Source: Endomicrobium sp. | Lineage (GTDB): Bacteria > Elusimicrobiota > Endomicrobiia > Endomicrobiales > Endomicrobiaceae | Direction of reading: 5' to 3' | DNA: 64,000 nucleotides | Assembly (NCBI GenBank): GCA_031290575.1 | Contig: JAITNH010000006.1 | Location: forward strand, 124,001-188,000 | Shown here: piece by piece, positions 28,255 through 36,580 of the stretch | Layout of the letters: each line of letters opens with the position of its first letter | Position numbering within the stretch: the first letter of the stretch is position 1 | Program-made: the position numbers and the translations under genes | Notes under the pieces: generated by a model | Database searches by the model: none | What the model was told of the DNA's origin: nothing | What the model saw: only the letters and a program-made list of their open reading frames with translations

Positions 28255-30090
28255 ATGTGCGGAATTGTTGGATATGTTGGTAAAAAGAATGCTGTAGATA
28301 TAGTTTTTAAAGGTTTAAAAAAACTTGAATATAGAGGTTATGACTCTGCTGGGATTGCTGTTATTGTAAACAAAGAGCTTCACGTGAGGAGAAGTGTAGG
28401 AAAACTCTGTAATCTTGCCTTAAATCTTGTCAAAGAACCAATTAGATCCAATATTGGTATAGGACATACGCGTTGGGCTACACATGGGAGGCCATCTGAA
28501 GAAAATGCTCATCCACATATAGATCCTACAAAAAGTGTTGTTATTGTTCATAATGGTATAATAGAGAACTATATTGAATTAAAATCTAAACTCAAAAAAA
28601 ATGGCAAAGAACTAAAGTCTGAAACCGATACAGAAATTATAGTACATCTTATAAAAAAATATTATAAAAATAATTTATTTTTTGCTATTCAGAAAACTTT
28701 AAGTGAAATTAAGGGTTCTTATGCTGTTGGAATATTGTCTAAATATGAACCCAATAAGATAATTTGTGCAAGACATGATGCACCTCTAATTATAGGTGTT
28801 GGTAAAGGTGAAAATTTTGTAGCTTCAGATATTCCGGCTTTGCTTAGTTATACTCATGATATTATTTTTTTAGAAAATGGGGATATTGCGGAAATTACTG
28901 CAGATAAAATAATTGTAAAGGATATTAAAAACAATATAAAAAACAGGCCAATAAAGAACATACAATGGGATCCTTTGAAAGCTGAAAAAGATGGATATAA
29001 ACATTTTATGTTAAAAGAGATATTCGAACAACCTCGTACGATTGAAGATACTTTTAGAGGAAGAATTTATCCTGTTGAGGGGAAGATTTGTGTTGAAGAG
29101 GTTAAAATCACTGACGAAGATATTAAAAATATTTCAAATATTTATATCGTGGCTTGTGGAACATCATATCATTCAGGTCTTGTTTCAAAATTTCTGTTTG
29201 AAAATTTTACAAAAATACCAACAGAGGTTGATATTGCTTCTGAGTTCAGATATAGAGAACCAATTTTAAATGAAAGAACTTTAGTTATAGTTATTTCGCA
29301 ATCTGGTGAAACCGCAGACACTTTAGCAGCTTTAAGGCTCTCAAAAAGTAAAAATTGTAAAACATTGGCTGTTTGTAATGCTGTGGACTCAAGTATAAGT
29401 CATGAAGCTAAATATGTGATTTATACACGTTGTGGGCCTGAAATAGGCGTTGCTTCTACAAAGACTTTTACGGGGCAGCTTACTGCTCTTTATATACTTG
29501 CTTTAGATTGGTCATACAAAAGAGAGGTTTTCACAATTAAAGAACTAAAAAGATATTTAAGAGAATTGTGGAATGTTCCAGTAAAAATTAGCGAGTTTTT
29601 AAAAAACGATAAATCAGTAAAAAAGATTGCAAAAATATTTGCACACAAGAAAAAATTCTTATATTTGGGAAGACATGTAAATTACCCCGTAGCTTTGGAA
29701 GGTGCTCTAAAACTCAAAGAAATTTCATATATACATGCAGAAGGCTATGCGGCCGGTGAAATGAAACATGGGCCAATTGCTTTAATTGACGAATCCATGC
29801 CTATAGTTGTAATAGTTGTTGAAGGTAAAGTGTGTAAAAAAATAAATTCAAATATAGAAGAAGCAAAAGCTAGAGGCGGTATTATTATAGCTATAGTAAA
29901 TCAATATCAATCCAATAAAAAAAATCATACCAAAAGTGATTATACAATCTGTGTCCCTAAAACTGATGAGTTTGTATCACCTCTTATGACTGTAATTCCT
30001 CTGCAGCTTTTGGCTTATTATATTTCTACATTGCTTGGTTGCGATGTTGATCAGCCAAGAAATTTAGCTAAGTCTGTTACAGTAGAATGA
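28255..30090 (+). CDS. glmS: Glutamine-fructose-6-phosphate aminotransferase
   Basis: GlmS makes glucosamine 6-phosphate from fructose 6-phosphate and glutamine, the first step to UDP-GlcNAc. The 611-residue protein begins MCGIVGYVG; removing the methionine leaves the catalytic cysteine, which fixes the start at 28255. The glutaminase domain has GIGHTRWATHGRPSEENAHPH and HNGIIENY; the two SIS sugar-isomerase domains follow from about residue 290, with SQSGETADTLAAL, ALEGALKLKEISYIHAEGY and a C-terminal QPRNLAKSVTVE. GAGGG lies just before the start and overlaps the pdxJ stop. I saw no glmS ribozyme upstream. Confidence 0.98.
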   Translation: MCGIVGYVGKKNAVDIVFKGLKKLEYRGYDSAGIAVIVNKELHVRRSVGKLCNLALNLVKEPIRSNIGIGHTRWATHGRPSEENAHPHIDPTKSVVIVHNGIIENYIELKSKLKKNGKELKSETDTEIIVHLIKKYYKNNLFFAIQKTLSEIKGSYAVGILSKYEPNKIICARHDAPLIIGVGKGENFVASDIPALLSYTHDIIFLENGDIAEITADKIIVKDIKNNIKNRPIKNIQWDPLKAEKDGYKHFMLKEIFEQPRTIEDTFRGRIYPVEGKICVEEVKITDEDIKNISNIYIVACGTSYHSGLVSKFLFENFTKIPTEVDIASEFRYREPILNERTLVIVISQSGETADTLAALRLSKSKNCKTLAVCNAVDSSISHEAKYVIYTRCGPEIGVASTKTFTGQLTALYILALDWSYKREVFTIKELKRYLRELWNVPVKISEFLKNDKSVKKIAKIFAHKKKFLYLGRHVNYPVALEGALKLKEISYIHAEGYAAGEMKHGPIALIDESMPIVVIVVEGKVCKKINSNIEEAKARGGIIIAIVNQYQSNKKNHTKSDYTICVPKTDEFVSPLMTVIPLQLLAYYISTLLGCDVDQPRNLAKSVTVE

Positions 30091-30485
30091 ATTTAATTAT
30101 TTTTTATATGCTTGCTCTTATTACTTTCATAAAAACTTCTTTTGCAATGTAAAAGTCTTGTAGTAGTAAATGTAAAAATTTGGAATTCTTGTTAATGTTA
30201 TTATTGTCTATTAATGAATAACAAAAATGGGAATATGTTAATCCAAAAAATTGATTATTATTGATTGCGTAGGATTTAATTGTTTTATTTTTCTTGTTTT
30301 TTTATAGAGATGGGTTTGTGTAATTAAATACTTATGTTGTGTATTTTAATCATGTATGTTAAAGTTTTAATGGAACTAAATATAGAAAATGATAAGGCTG
30401 AGATGTGAATTTGTGCCTTGTATATTTTGTTCGAGACTGCTATGAATTATTTAAGTATAAATAGTTTTGCTATATAGGGCATAAA
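30087..30485 (+). pseudogene. Remnant of a secreted-protein gene after glmS
   Basis: An ATG overlaps the glmS stop (ATGA at 30087) and opens a 21-codon frame reading MNLIIFYMLALITFIKTSFAM, a good signal peptide ending in SFA, but TAA follows at 30150. The rest of the gap to acpS has stops in every frame and nothing I can name. The coupling to glmS and the signal-peptide character suggest the 5' end of a lost exported protein rather than chance, but the evidence is one short segment. Confidence 0.4.
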
Positions 30486-30821
30486 ATGAATATAGGCGTT
30501 GATATCGAAGAAGTTGAAAAATTTAATAAATATATAAAAAATAAAGAATATTTGGAGCGCATTTTTGCAATGGAAGAAATATTGTATTCTTTCTCTAAGA
30601 AAAATACAACACAACATTTAGCAGTACGCTTTGCAGCAAAAGAAGCTGTTTTAAAAGCGTTAAGATCTAAAAATAAAAAAATTATTATTGTTGATATTTC
30701 TGTCAAAAACAATAAAGATGGTAAACCGGAGATTTATATTAAAAATAAAAAGTATAAAAATATAGACATATCATTGTCGCATACTAAAAGATATGCAATA
30801 GCTGTAGCAATAGTGTTTTGA
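30486..30821 (+). CDS. acpS: Holo-[acyl-carrier-protein] synthase
   Basis: AcpS transfers 4'-phosphopantetheine from coenzyme A to acyl carrier protein, activating fatty-acid synthesis. The 111-residue protein has the conserved N-terminal IGVDIEEVEKF, with the metal-binding aspartate near residue 6, and AVRFAAKEAVLKAL near residue 45 with the second metal ligand. SLSHTKRYAIAVAI closes the fold. Length is slightly below the usual 120-125. It is followed closely by nnrD, a frequent arrangement. Confidence 0.95.
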   Translation: MNIGVDIEEVEKFNKYIKNKEYLERIFAMEEILYSFSKKNTTQHLAVRFAAKEAVLKALRSKNKKIIIVDISVKNNKDGKPEIYIKNKKYKNIDISLSHTKRYAIAVAIVF

Positions 30822-30829
30822 GATGTATT

Positions 30830-31678
30830 ATGAAAAAACAAGAAATTAGAGGTTTTATTTCAAAATTAAAAAGGAAACAAGATAGCCATAAATATAATTA
30901 TGGACATGTTTTGGTAATAGCGGGTTCTAAAATTATGCCTGGCGCAGGAGTGTTGTGTTGCTTAGGGGCGTTGCGTTCAGGTGCTGGAGTTGTGACTTAT
31001 GCTGTTAAAGATGATTTTTTAAATCAAGTATGTGGAATTTCTAATCCTGAAATAATGTTTTTTATATATAAAACCGTATTCGATATTTTAAACTTCATTA
31101 AATCAAAAAAAGTTACTTCTGTTGTTATAGGTCCTGGATTGCAGACAGATAGTGCTGTGTTGCGTAAATTTATTAAGAAGATTATTTCAACAGTTGATAA
31201 TATACCCGTTATTTTAGATGCATCCGGAATTTCATGTTTTAACGACAACGTATATGAACTTAAAAATACTAAAAATAAGCTTATATTAACACCACACCTG
31301 GCCGAGTTATCTAGATTGTTAAATTTACATATTGATATAATAAAAAATAATAGAGAAAGGATAATTAGAGATCTTACAAAAGAAAGTTCATTAGTTTGTG
31401 TTTTAAAAGGTAGTAATACGCTTGTATCTTCAAATAAGAAAATATATATTAACGTTACTGGTACGCCTGCTATGGCAACCGCGGGTAGCGGTGATGTCTT
31501 GAGCGGTTTGATAGCTTCTTTCGTAAATATTATTGCAGATGATATATTTAAAGCAGTAAAATTTGCAGTCTTTATTCATGGCCTTGCTGGTGAAATTGCT
31601 GAGAAAGATAAAGGAACAACAGGTGTAATTGCAAGTGATATCGTGGAAAATATTTGTTATGCAATAAAAAATATTTAA
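30830..31678 (+). CDS. nnrD: ADP-dependent (S)-NAD(P)H-hydrate dehydratase
   Basis: NnrD repairs hydrated NADH and NADPH in an ADP- or ATP-dependent reaction. The 282-residue protein has the ribokinase-like fold with YGHVLVIAGS near residue 25, GAGVLCCLGALRSGAGVV, VVIGPGLQ, LTPHLAELSRLL and the catalytic TAGSGDVLSGLIASF near residue 212. Only the dehydratase is encoded; the NnrE epimerase domain that is fused N-terminally in many bacteria is absent. The ATG at 30830 is preferred to the TTG at 30818 that overlaps the acpS stop. Confidence 0.93.
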   Translation: MKKQEIRGFISKLKRKQDSHKYNYGHVLVIAGSKIMPGAGVLCCLGALRSGAGVVTYAVKDDFLNQVCGISNPEIMFFIYKTVFDILNFIKSKKVTSVVIGPGLQTDSAVLRKFIKKIISTVDNIPVILDASGISCFNDNVYELKNTKNKLILTPHLAELSRLLNLHIDIIKNNRERIIRDLTKESSLVCVLKGSNTLVSSNKKIYINVTGTPAMATAGSGDVLSGLIASFVNIIADDIFKAVKFAVFIHGLAGEIAEKDKGTTGVIASDIVENICYAIKNI

Positions 31679-31785
31679 ATTATTATTGTTATACTGATAT
31701 ATAATATTTACAAAATTGACATTTGATTTGCAGTTTAATTGTAATTCATGTAGGTGTTGTTTAACTTAATATTGAGAGATACAAA

Positions 31786-32934
31786 ATGAATTTGGAACAA
31801 GAAATTATTGCAATAAGAAGATACATACATCAAAACCCCGAACTTGGTGGTTGTGAGTTTAATACTGCGAAATTCATTGAATCTAAGCTGAAAAAATTGA
31901 AAATGCCATATAAGCGTGTAGGTAAGACTGGGGTAATATCTACTATTGAGGCTTTAAAATCTAGAAAAACAATAGCATTAAGAGCAGATATGGATGCTTT
32001 GCCTATTTGTGAAAAAAATACTAATATTGAGTATATATCTAAAAAAATCAATGTTATGCATGCTTGTGGGCATGATGCACATATTGCAATAATACTTGGT
32101 GCAGGAAAACTTCTTTGTGAAAAAAAATCTGAATTGAAAGGTAATGTTAGATTAATTTTTCAGCCTAGTGAAGAAGTTTCTGATGGTGCTAAATCGATGA
32201 TTAATGGTGGTGCTTTGAAAAACCCTAATGTAGATTTTATTTTAGGTATACATGTTAATCCATGGTTGAAATCTGGGAAAATAGGTTTAAAATTTGGATC
32301 GATGATGGCAGCTGTTGATGAATTAACAATAGAAATTACAGGTGCGATAGCACATGGTGCCTATCCGCAACAGGGGAAGGATGCTTTGCTCGCAGCTTCG
32401 ATATTTGTAAATATGATTCAAGGTATTATTTCAAGAGAAATTGATCCTATTGAGCCTGCTGTTATAACCTTAGGTAAAATTGAAGGTGGAGATGCGTATA
32501 ATGTGATTTGTGAAAAAATAATATTATATGGCACAGTAAGAACTTTTAATAATAAAATAAGAAATTTAATAAAGGCAAGTATTTTGAGAAAGCTTAAAGC
32601 AATAGAGATGGCATATGGAGTTAAATCTGTGTTTTGTTATAATGAAATAGGAAATGCTTTGGTTAATACGCCTCAAATTACAAAACTTTGTATTAAAACC
32701 GCTAAAAAGTTCTATGGTGAAGACAATATTAAAATTTTAGAAAATCCATCTATGGGTGGTGAAGATTTTTCTGAATATTTAAGTGTAGTGCCTGGCAATT
32801 ATATATATATAGGAACCTCTAAAGATAAAAGCACATCTTATCCGTGGCATCATAGTAATTTCAATATCGATGAAAGTGTTATGCTAAAAGCTGCAGAGTA
32901 TGTTGCATATACCGTGGAACAATTTTTAGAATAA
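31786..32934 (+). CDS. M20D-family amidohydrolase
   Basis: This 382-residue cytosolic metallo-hydrolase belongs to the M20D group that includes hippurate hydrolase, N-acyl amino acid amidohydrolases and N-acetyl-diaminopimelate deacetylase. Metal and catalytic motifs are RADMDALPI near residue 66, HACGHDAHIA near 91, FQPSEEVSDGA and MGGEDFSEYL; a dimerisation domain sits between about residues 180 and 290. Since the window encodes DapL, which bypasses acetylated DAP intermediates, a role as DAP deacetylase is unlikely. Substrate is unknown. GAGAG precedes the start. It is a single gene, convergent with mtaB. Confidence 0.9.
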   Translation: MNLEQEIIAIRRYIHQNPELGGCEFNTAKFIESKLKKLKMPYKRVGKTGVISTIEALKSRKTIALRADMDALPICEKNTNIEYISKKINVMHACGHDAHIAIILGAGKLLCEKKSELKGNVRLIFQPSEEVSDGAKSMINGGALKNPNVDFILGIHVNPWLKSGKIGLKFGSMMAAVDELTIEITGAIAHGAYPQQGKDALLAASIFVNMIQGIISREIDPIEPAVITLGKIEGGDAYNVICEKIILYGTVRTFNNKIRNLIKASILRKLKAIEMAYGVKSVFCYNEIGNALVNTPQITKLCIKTAKKFYGEDNIKILENPSMGGEDFSEYLSVVPGNYIYIGTSKDKSTSYPWHHSNFNIDESVMLKAAEYVAYTVEQFLE

Positions 32935-32998
32935 CATTGGAGCTGTCTAGTTAATAAATTTGTTTGTAACAATTATTGAAAACATTTTTTAATGTTGA

Positions 32999-34177
32999 TT
33001 ATATTTTGGCTGAATCTGTAATTTCAACTTCAAAGATATCGTTTTTAACATTTAAATCTTTGACCGATTTTTTGATTGTTATATAATTATCAGTTAGAAC
33101 TTTGTCTTTCCCTATTTTTACTGCATTTCTTCTTGTATTCATATTTTTTTTCAAAAAATCTTTTCTTTTATATGAGTCTATTTCAAAAAGATCTTTTGCT
33201 CTGTTTTTTATTTCATTTGGGTGAATTTTGTTTTTAAACAAAAAAGCATTTGTTCCTTGTCTGTCTGAATATCTGAATATATGAAATCTTGCGAATGGAA
33301 TTTTTTGTACAAAACTACATGTTTCCTTATGATGCTTTCTTGTTTCACCAGGGAATCCTGCAATGATATCTGTTGTAAGTGCTAAGTCTGGTAATATTTG
33401 CATTATTTTATTTATCTTTTTTTCGAAATCTATTGTTAAATATTTTCTATTCATTTTTCTTAAAATATCATCGTTGCCAGATTGCAATGGAACATGTATG
33501 TAACGACATATTTTTTCTTTATTTATTTTCATAATTTCTATTAATTCATCATTGATTTCATTCAATTCTATAGATGAGATTCGCACTCTGAAACTCAAAG
33601 GAATTTGAACTATCTCTTTAAGGAGATTGGATATTCCATGGTTATATTTTCCAATATGTATTCCTGTTAGAACTATTTCTGAGTATCCATTTTTTACAAG
33701 ATTTATAATTTCTGATAAGATTTCATTTTTAGGTTTACTCCATAAAATGTTTCTAACATAAGGGACTATGCAATAACTGCAAAAACTTTTGCATCCATCT
33801 TGTATTTTTAGAAATGCTCTTGAGTGCTTATCAAAATAAGAAATCCTTTGTTTCTGAGGTTCTTTAAAAAGTATTGTTTTGTCTTCAACTATTTCAATAT
33901 TTGGGAACATTTGTCTTACATTGATATTTTTATTTTTTACAAGACATCCTGTAAGTATTATTTTTGGTTTATTTGGTAACTTTAAAATTTTTCTTAAAAA
34001 ATATTTGCATTCTTTATCAGTTTTAGCGGTTATTGTACATGAATTTAAAACTATGATATCGGCTTCATTAGGTTTTTGCATACGCTGGAAATTATTACTT
34101 TCGAATTTTTCAGAAATAAGTTGTGATTCATATTGGTTTACTTTACATCCAAAAGTGTATATATAATATTTTTTCAT
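32999..34177 (-). CDS. mtaB: tRNA t6A37 methylthiotransferase
   Basis: MtaB is a radical SAM enzyme that adds a methylthio group to N6-threonylcarbamoyladenosine at tRNA position 37. The 392-residue protein starts YTFGCKVNQYES, the MtaB form of the N-terminal cluster motif; the other two ligands of that cluster are in NSCTITA and LTGCL. The radical SAM cysteines lie in GCKSFCSYCIVPYVR near residue 131. A short TRAM-like region ends the protein. MiaB is the alternative, but the GCKVNQ form and the linkage to rsmE favour MtaB. Its ATG overlaps the rsmE stop by four bases. Confidence 0.92.
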   Translation of the reverse strand: MKKYYIYTFGCKVNQYESQLISEKFESNNFQRMQKPNEADIIVLNSCTITAKTDKECKYFLRKILKLPNKPKIILTGCLVKNKNINVRQMFPNIEIVEDKTILFKEPQKQRISYFDKHSRAFLKIQDGCKSFCSYCIVPYVRNILWSKPKNEILSEIINLVKNGYSEIVLTGIHIGKYNHGISNLLKEIVQIPLSFRVRISSIELNEINDELIEIMKINKEKICRYIHVPLQSGNDDILRKMNRKYLTIDFEKKINKIMQILPDLALTTDIIAGFPGETRKHHKETCSFVQKIPFARFHIFRYSDRQGTNAFLFKNKIHPNEIKNRAKDLFEIDSYKRKDFLKKNMNTRRNAVKIGKDKVLTDNYITIKKSVKDLNVKNDIFEVEITDSAKI

Positions 34178-34935
34178 TTAAGTGACACCATATTTTTGAG
34201 AACCAATGTTTGATTATTTAAGACCAAAGCACTCGAAATCAGTGCAGCTGTTTCTATTCTCAAAATATCGTTTCCAAGTGTTATGGTTTGAATGTCTAGT
34301 GATTTAGCAAACTCTATCTCTTCATTTTCAAAGCCACCTTCAGGACCTATAAAAATATTTGCTCCAACGTACGTTGGTTTTTGAATAAAATTATTTAATG
34401 TGGTGCTGGTTTCTTTTTCCCATAATAGTATAGACATGAAATTTTTAATTGAATAAATGGCTTTGCATGCGTTTTTAAAATTTAATACATTGCTGATCTC
34501 CATAATATCATTTCTTCCGCATTGAGAGCTTGCAGCAATAGATATTTTTTTATATCGTTCAAGCTTATTTTCTGAAAAAAATATTTTTAGGCTTCTTCTG
34601 GTATTAATAGGTATAATCTTAGAAACACCTATTTCAGCACATTTTTCTATAAGCCATTCAAATCGTTTGCCCTTGGGCACAGATGTATATAGTTTTATAG
34701 TAAATACAGGCATTTTATATGAAGAAGACAAAATGTGTCCGATGATTTTGTTTTTGTTTATAGAAATAATTTTTGCTTTGTAGGAATTTCCTATACCATC
34801 AAAAATCATTATTTCATCGTTGATTTTGAAGCGATGTACATTAGATACATAGTGATACTGTGTACCATTGATTAAGAAAAAATTTCCACTTATATTCTCT
34901 GGTTCTACATAAAAATGAGGCATATAAAATTTCAT
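34174..34935 (-). CDS. rsmE: 16S rRNA m3U1498 methyltransferase
   Basis: RsmE methylates N3 of U1498 in 16S rRNA near the decoding site. The 253-residue SPOUT protein has an N-terminal PUA-like domain and the SAM knot at the C-terminal half: FIGPEGGFENEEI near residue 195, LGNDILRIETAALIS near residue 220. YTSVPKGKRFEWLIEKCAEIG in the middle is also conserved. It is preceded on this strand by what looks like a decayed prmA and followed by mtaB, matching the common prmA-rsmE-mtaB order. Confidence 0.95.
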   Translation of the reverse strand: MKFYMPHFYVEPENISGNFFLINGTQYHYVSNVHRFKINDEIMIFDGIGNSYKAKIISINKNKIIGHILSSSYKMPVFTIKLYTSVPKGKRFEWLIEKCAEIGVSKIIPINTRRSLKIFFSENKLERYKKISIAASSQCGRNDIMEISNVLNFKNACKAIYSIKNFMSILLWEKETSTTLNNFIQKPTYVGANIFIGPEGGFENEEIEFAKSLDIQTITLGNDILRIETAALISSALVLNNQTLVLKNMVSLK

Positions 34936-34972
34936 TATATTTCTTTTTATTTGTATTGTAACATAAATTATA

Positions 34973-35240
34973 TTATAACATAGAATATAGTAACTTTAAT
35001 TTTTGACTAAATATTTTTATGGCGGAAGTTTCAGACTTAATATATGTTTGTCTGATAAATTTAATGATAATATTTTTTATGTTTATTGTACTTAATTGAA
35101 TTGACGAGCATATTTCACAGTACGGTAATAAATAAGGATAAGGTTTTTTTTGAGGATATTTGCCGTGACAGTAACAAGTTTATTTTTTACTTTACTAAGA
35201 AATTACGATTACTATAAGTATTTGAATGTTGTTTTCTAGG
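34973..35240 (-). pseudogene. prmA: Decayed prmA (ribosomal protein L11 methyltransferase)
   Basis: Read on the minus strand, this gap contains LVTVTANILKKNLILI (about 35134-35178), resembling the DLVxANILxxxLI catalytic strand of PrmA. About 40 codons later comes KNIIIKFIRQTYIKSETS and a lysine-rich tail (about 35000-35080), resembling the PrmA C-terminus. The first half with the SAM-binding glycine loop is missing and stops interrupt the frames. It lies just upstream of rsmE, where prmA normally sits. L11 (rplK) is intact in this window, so its trimethylation is probably lost. Confidence 0.6.
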
Positions 35241-35396
35241 TTTTTAGTGAAAAGGTATCTAGATTTGATCAAGGATGCATTTTTTTATATAATAAACATA
35301 ATAACTACTTTAATTTATTATTGCAAAATTTATATATAAACAAATTTTTTTCTAATTTATGATTTACTTGTGTTCATCGTAAGTAGCGGATGAGGG

Positions 35397-35482
35397 GGGG
35401 GCGTGGCAGAGTGGTTTAATGCACCAGACTGTAAATCTGGCGGGTCTATTGCCCTTCGGTGGTTCAAATCCATCCGCCCCCA
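35397..35482 (+). tRNA. tRNA-Tyr (anticodon GTA)
   Basis: The sequence folds as a class II tRNA: acceptor stem GGGGGCG with CGCCCCC, anticodon stem CCAGA/TCTGG with loop CTGTAAA (anticodon GTA at 35431-35433), a long variable arm, T arm GGTGG-TTCAAAT-CCATC and discriminator A. No CCA is encoded. Three further G residues precede the mature 5' end, forming a run of eight. It is first in a Tyr-Gly-Thr cluster that in many bacteria precedes tuf. Confidence 0.96.
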
Positions 35483-35495
35483 TTTTTGTAGTTCT

Positions 35496-35566
35496 GCGGG
35501 AGTAGCACAGTGGTAGTGTCCTAGCCTTCCAAGCTTGTTATGCGGGTTCGATTCCCGTCTCCCGCT
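35496..35566 (+). tRNA. tRNA-Gly (anticodon TCC)
   Basis: Acceptor GCGGGAG pairs with CTCCCGC, the anticodon loop is CTTCCAA (TCC at 35528-35530), the T arm is GCGGG-TTCGATT-CCCGT and the discriminator is T. The anticodon stem CTAGC/GCTTG has one T-T mismatch. CCA is not encoded. Confidence 0.96.
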
Positions 35567-35600
35567 CGTTTGTCTGTTTGTTTATTATTTTTAAAAATTT

Positions 35601-35672
35601 GCCGAGGTGGCTCAGTGGTAGAGCACCTCCTTGGTAAGGAGGTGGTAGCGGGTTCGATTCCCGCTCTCGGCT
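35601..35672 (+). tRNA. tRNA-Thr (anticodon GGT)
   Basis: Acceptor GCCGAGG pairs with TCTCGGC, anticodon stem CCTCC/GGAGG encloses TTGGTAA (GGT at 35633-35635), T arm GCGGG-TTCGATT-CCCGC, discriminator T. No encoded CCA. Confidence 0.97.
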
Positions 35673-35736
35673 AGTTTGTTTTTATTAAAAAAGCTGATGT
35701 ATTTTGATTGTAGGATATGTGTAGGGAATTAAAATA

Positions 35737-36040
35737 ACTGAAGCAAAATTTGATAGAAGTAAGTCACATTATGAATATGGCAATAATAAAAAGTATTTGT
35801 AGAGATAGAGATAGCTTACGGAATATGAAATCTAGTTGATAAAGATAGTAACAATAACTGTAAGTTGTGTGTGTAACATTCTAGATTGAACGGTATTATG
35901 CTCATGTTATCTATGTACACGGATTATGTAAAATGTAATTACGCTGTAGTATGTTATAGTACAAGTAAGTAGTACATATAGTGTGTGACGATATTAGCAA
36001 TGAGGTGCGGGGTAGGTGGGGGTGCATATAAGATAGCCTA
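35737..36040 (+). pseudogene. tuf: Decayed tuf (elongation factor Tu)
   Basis: Between tRNA-Thr and rpmG, where tuf usually lies, three EF-Tu pieces survive in order. EAKFDRSKSHYEYG (35740-35781) matches the EF-Tu start KEKFDRSKPHVNVG. RYYAHV (35891-35908), then DYVK plus M shortly after (35922-35935), match RHYAHVDCPGHADYVKNM with bases lost. A G-rich stretch near 35989-36033 reads roughly RFxAMR..GVGGGAYKI, like the C-terminal RFAIREGGRTVGAGVVTKI. Only about 300 of about 1190 bases remain and stops are frequent. EF-Tu is essential, so a working copy must exist elsewhere, as expected for a duplicated gene. Confidence 0.75.
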
Positions 36041-36286
36041 AGCAAATGTAAGTAAGAGATTTATTGATGAAATATGATTTCTCATAAAAAATATTTGCGA
36101 CATAAGAGAATAGAGTAAAAAACAGTAGCCTGAATCGTTGGCGATATGTGATGTGAGCGTGTTTTTCTTTTTGTTTTATATAGTGTTTATTGTGTGTACA
36201 ATATGTGCGATATGATGTAGCTCATTTTCATGTGATAAGGATGGCAATAAATATATAATGTCAGAAAGATTGGAGAATTAGATAAA

Positions 36287-36439
36287 ATGACTGAAAGAAT
36301 CATTGTAAGTATGATGTGTAGCGTGTGTAAAAATAGAAATTATTATTTTAACAAAGGCAAAAAACAAGAAGGGAAGCTTATACTACAAAAGTTTTGTAAG
36401 AGTTGCGGTAAACGTACTGAGCATAGAGATATAAAATGA
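36287..36439 (+). CDS. rpmG: 50S ribosomal protein L33
   Basis: This 50-residue protein is the small zinc-ribbon form of L33 in the large ribosomal subunit. It starts MTERIIVSMMCSVCKNRNYY and ends with the second cysteine pair CKSCGKRTEHRDI, so both zinc CxxC motifs are intact. GGAGA lies about ten bases before the ATG. The position before tRNA-Trp and secE-nusG is standard. Confidence 0.93.
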   Translation: MTERIIVSMMCSVCKNRNYYFNKGKKQEGKLILQKFCKSCGKRTEHRDIK

Positions 36440-36460
36440 TTTTGTGTTATGTGTCGCGGG

Positions 36461-36531
36461 GGGGGTATAAGCTAATGGTAAACTGTTGGTCTCCAAAACC
36501 AGCTTTGAAGGTTCAAGTCCTTCTACCCCTG
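36461..36531 (+). tRNA. tRNA-Trp (anticodon CCA)
   Basis: Anticodon stem TTGGT/ACCAG encloses CTCCAAA (CCA at 36493-36495). The T arm is GAAGG-TTCAAGT-CCTTC, the discriminator is G as expected for Trp. The acceptor stem GGGGGTA/TACCCCT would have a G-T pair at 1-72 instead of the usual A-T, and the D stem (AGCT with AACT) has a C-A mismatch. The 5' end sits in a run of eight G. No encoded CCA. Confidence 0.92.
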
Positions 36532-36580
36532 TTTTTGATAATGTGTTGGTCATTGATTTTGTGTTTGAGCAAGGTGTAAG

